From contig URGL01000008.1 in the NCBI GenBank assembly GCA_900547405.1, positions 1-58,270 on the forward strand: a DNA stretch of 58,270 bases, given 5' to 3'. Source of the DNA: an uncultured Eubacteriales bacterium (GTDB lineage Bacteria > Bacillota > Clostridia > Oscillospirales > Oscillospiraceae). The notes under the pieces were generated by a model. It saw only the letters and a list, made by a program, of their open reading frames with translations, was not told the DNA's origin and ran no database searches. The first letter of the stretch is position 1. Each line of letters begins with the position of its first letter. The position numbers were made by a program, and so were the translations under genes. Shown piece after piece: positions 56,436 to 58,270 of the stretch.

Positions 56436-58270
56436 TTAGATCTCTACGTCCAGCTTGGCGACTACGGCGGCGCAGCGGGGGCAGAGTCCCTCGGCGTTGG
56501 CATCCAGGGAGTGCATCCAGCAGCGGGGGCACTTGGTACCCTTGGCTTCGGAGACACCCACGGTGAGCTCGGGGAAGTTGACACCCTGAGCCACTTCAGC
56601 GCCCTCCTCGGGGGCAGACCAGTCGCAGGTGGAGACGATACACACCTCGGCCAGGTTCACGCCCTCACAGGCCTTCTGCAGCTCCTGGCTGGCGGTCTGT
56701 AGGGTGACATGGGCCTCCAGGGCCTTGCCGATGCGCTTGTCGGCACGGGCCTTTTCCAGAACGCCGTTGACATCCTGGCGGAGCTTCATGACGGTGTCCC
56801 AGCGGGCCATGGTCTCGGCGGGCAGGGCGTAGGCTTCGAAGCTCTCGGGCATCTGGTTCAGCAGTACATTGCGGCCGTCATCGGTATCCCGGTGAGGCAT
56901 ATCCTGCCAGATCTCGTCACAGGTGAAGGCTAGAATGGGGGCGAAGAGCTTGGTCATGGTGTCCAGGATCAGGAACAGGGCAGTCTGGGCGGAGCGGCGG
57001 CGCAGGCCGTTCTTCTCCTCGCAGTACAGCCGGTCCTTCAGAATGTCCAGATAGAAGCTGGACAGGTCCACCACGCAGAAGTCGTTGATGGCGTGGGTGA
57101 CCACGTGGTATTCGTAGCCCATGTAGGCCTTGCGGCAGGTCTTTACCAGCTCGTCCAGGCGGGTCAGGGCCCAGCGGTCCAGCTCCTCCAGCTCCTGGGC
57201 GGGAACCAGGCTGTTGGGATCGAATTCGTTCAGGTTGCCCAGGCAATACCGGGCGGTGTTGCGGAACTTCAGGTAGTTCTGGGCGATCTGCTTAAAGATC
57301 TCTTTGGAGCAGCGCACATCGGCATGGTAGTCGGAGGAGGCGGCCCACAGGCGGACGATATCCGCACCGAACTCCTTGATCAGGTCGGCGGGGTCTACGC
57401 CGTTGCCCAGGGACTTGTGCATGGCACGGCCCTGGCCGTCTACGGTCCAGCCGTGGGTCAGAACCTGACGGAAGGGAGCGCCCTGATCCAAAGCGCCGAC
57501 GGAGGTCAGAAGAGAGGACTGGAACCAGCCGCGGTACTGGTCGGCACCCTCCAGATACACGTCGGCGGGCCACAGCTCCGGGGTCCGGTGCATCAAAGAG
57601 GCATAGTGGGTGGAGCCGGAGTCGAACCAGCAGTCCAGGGTGTCCTTCTCCTTGGTGAAGTCCTTACCGCCGCAGTGGGGGCAGGTGAAGCCCTCAGGGG
57701 CCAGCTCCATGGCGTCCTTCTCGAACCAGATATTGGAGCCGTATTCGTCAAAGAGCTTGGAGAGCTTGGCGATGGACTCGGGGGTGGACACAGGCTTGCC
57801 GCAGTCCTTGCAGTAGAACACGGGGATGGGCAGACCCCAGCGGCGCTGACGGGAGATGCACCAATCCGCCCGTTCCCGGATCATGCTGGTCATCCGGTCC
57901 TGGCCCCAGGCGGGATACCACTGGACGTTCTCAATGGCCTTGATGGCCTGATCCTTGAAGGACTCTACGGAGCAGAACCACTGAGGAGTGGCCCGGAAGA
58001 TGACGGGCTTCTTGCAACGGTCATGATGGGGGTAAGAGTGGACAATGTCCTCGGAGGCGAACAGAGCGCCGGACTGACGCATATCCTCCAGAATGACAGG
58101 GTTAGATTCCTCCGTCTTCATACCGGCGTACTTGCCGGCGTAGTCGGTGTGGCGGCCGTAGTCATCTACGGGGACCACCAGCTCCATGCCGTAGCGCATA
58201 CAGGTCTGATAGTCGTCGGCACCGAAGCCGGGGGCAGTGTGGACACAGCCGGTACCGGAATCCATGGTGA
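56436..58270 (-). CDS. ileS: Isoleucyl-tRNA synthetase, C-terminal part (continues beyond the window)
   Basis: At least 610 residues of IleRS, the enzyme charging tRNA-Ile; the 5' end lies past the right edge. Visible are part of the editing domain (TGCVHTAPGFGADDYQTCMRYG split across the edge), the tRNA-binding WCISRQRRWGLPIP, the zinc-binding CPHCGG, and the catalytic loop in GRAMHKSLGNGVDP, where the usual KMSKS reads AMHKS. The C-terminal zinc finger is CPRCWMH then CPRC. The tail is ordinary. The changed KMSKS is notable. Confidence 0.96.
   Translation of the reverse strand, partial: TMDSGTGCVHTAPGFGADDYQTCMRYGMELVVPVDDYGRHTDYAGKYAGMKTEESNPVILEDMRQSGALFASEDIVHSYPHHDRCKKPVIFRATPQWFCSVESFKDQAIKAIENVQWYPAWGQDRMTSMIRERADWCISRQRRWGLPIPVFYCKDCGKPVSTPESIAKLSKLFDEYGSNIWFEKDAMELAPEGFTCPHCGGKDFTKEKDTLDCWFDSGSTHYASLMHRTPELWPADVYLEGADQYRGWFQSSLLTSVGALDQGAPFRQVLTHGWTVDGQGRAMHKSLGNGVDPADLIKEFGADIVRLWAASSDYHADVRCSKEIFKQIAQNYLKFRNTARYCLGNLNEFDPNSLVPAQELEELDRWALTRLDELVKTCRKAYMGYEYHVVTHAINDFCVVDLSSFYLDILKDRLYCEEKNGLRRRSAQTALFLILDTMTKLFAPILAFTCDEIWQDMPHRDTDDGRNVLLNQMPESFEAYALPAETMARWDTVMKLRQDVNGVLEKARADKRIGKALEAHVTLQTASQELQKACEGVNLAEVCIVSTCDWSAPEEGAEVAQGVNFPELTVGVSEAKGTKCPRCWMHSLDANAEGLCPRCAAVVAKLDVEI

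Overview
The window looks like chromosome from a moderately GC-rich Firmicute of the Oscillospiraceae type (class Clostridia). This is inferred from gene content, strong AGGAGG ribosome binding sites, frequent GTG/TTG starts, the Gram-positive str and rpmH-rnpA-yidD-yidC-jag blocks, a Firmicute-type LexA box, and two families of short hairpin repeats in the gaps. No intact prophage, conjugative element, insertion sequence or CRISPR array is visible. Most genes are housekeeping, separated by small accessory islands.

Layout from left to right. 1-4.7 kb: a DUF1576 membrane protein, then a YtrA-type GntR repressor with an ABC ATPase and permease. 4.8-9.9 kb: four glycosyltransferases (two GT4-like, two GT2-like) ending in sfsA. 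10.0-14.9 kb: the str operon (L7Ae-like protein, rpsL, rpsG, fusA, tuf) behind its own consensus promoter, without rpoBC directly upstream. 15.0-17.0 kb: an ECF sigma factor and its putative membrane anti-sigma partner, which has a likely frameshift near its end. 17.0-25.8 kb, minus strand: a pyrimidine operon in the transcribed order pyrC-carB-pyrK-pyrD-pyrF-pyrE-pyrB, without carA; PyrB carries a C-terminal zinc domain like that of PyrI. 26.0-29.4 kb: pgi, a small P-loop protein, a MATE exporter and a possible 33-residue protein.

29.4-34.6 kb: two secreted or membrane-anchored unknowns on the minus strand, an SOS-controlled Y-family polymerase, tRNA-Gly(CCC), and a GH25 lysozyme-like lipoprotein with three SH3 repeats. 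34.7-37.8 kb: rpmH-rnpA-yidD-yidC-jag, without dnaA or mnmE/mnmG beside it. 37.9-43.5 kb: a DUF4160/DUF2442 pair, then a two-component system with an FtsX-type ABC exporter. 43.6-46.1 kb: a JAB/JAMM-like protein with a small partner, a YjdF-like membrane protein and cdsA. 46.1-51.0 kb: an XRE-cupin regulator, D-serine ammonia-lyase, a CPA2 antiporter with an MgtC-like protein, and a small unknown.

51.3-55.4 kb, minus strand: a compact four-gene unit (CitMHS transporter, cytoplasmic serine hydrolase, LysR regulator, PfkB kinase) with a 17-bp palindrome about 65 bp upstream of the predicted start, where LysR proteins usually bind. 55.4-56.2 kb is gene-poor and holds possible mobile-element relics next to tRNA-Tyr. 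The right edge is the 3' part of ileS, which continues past the window.

The best candidates for something undescribed are the CitMHS/hydrolase/LysR/kinase operon, the JAB-like protein with its partner, the PyrB-zinc-domain fusion, the fusA-tuf inverted repeat, and the two interspersed hairpin-repeat families.
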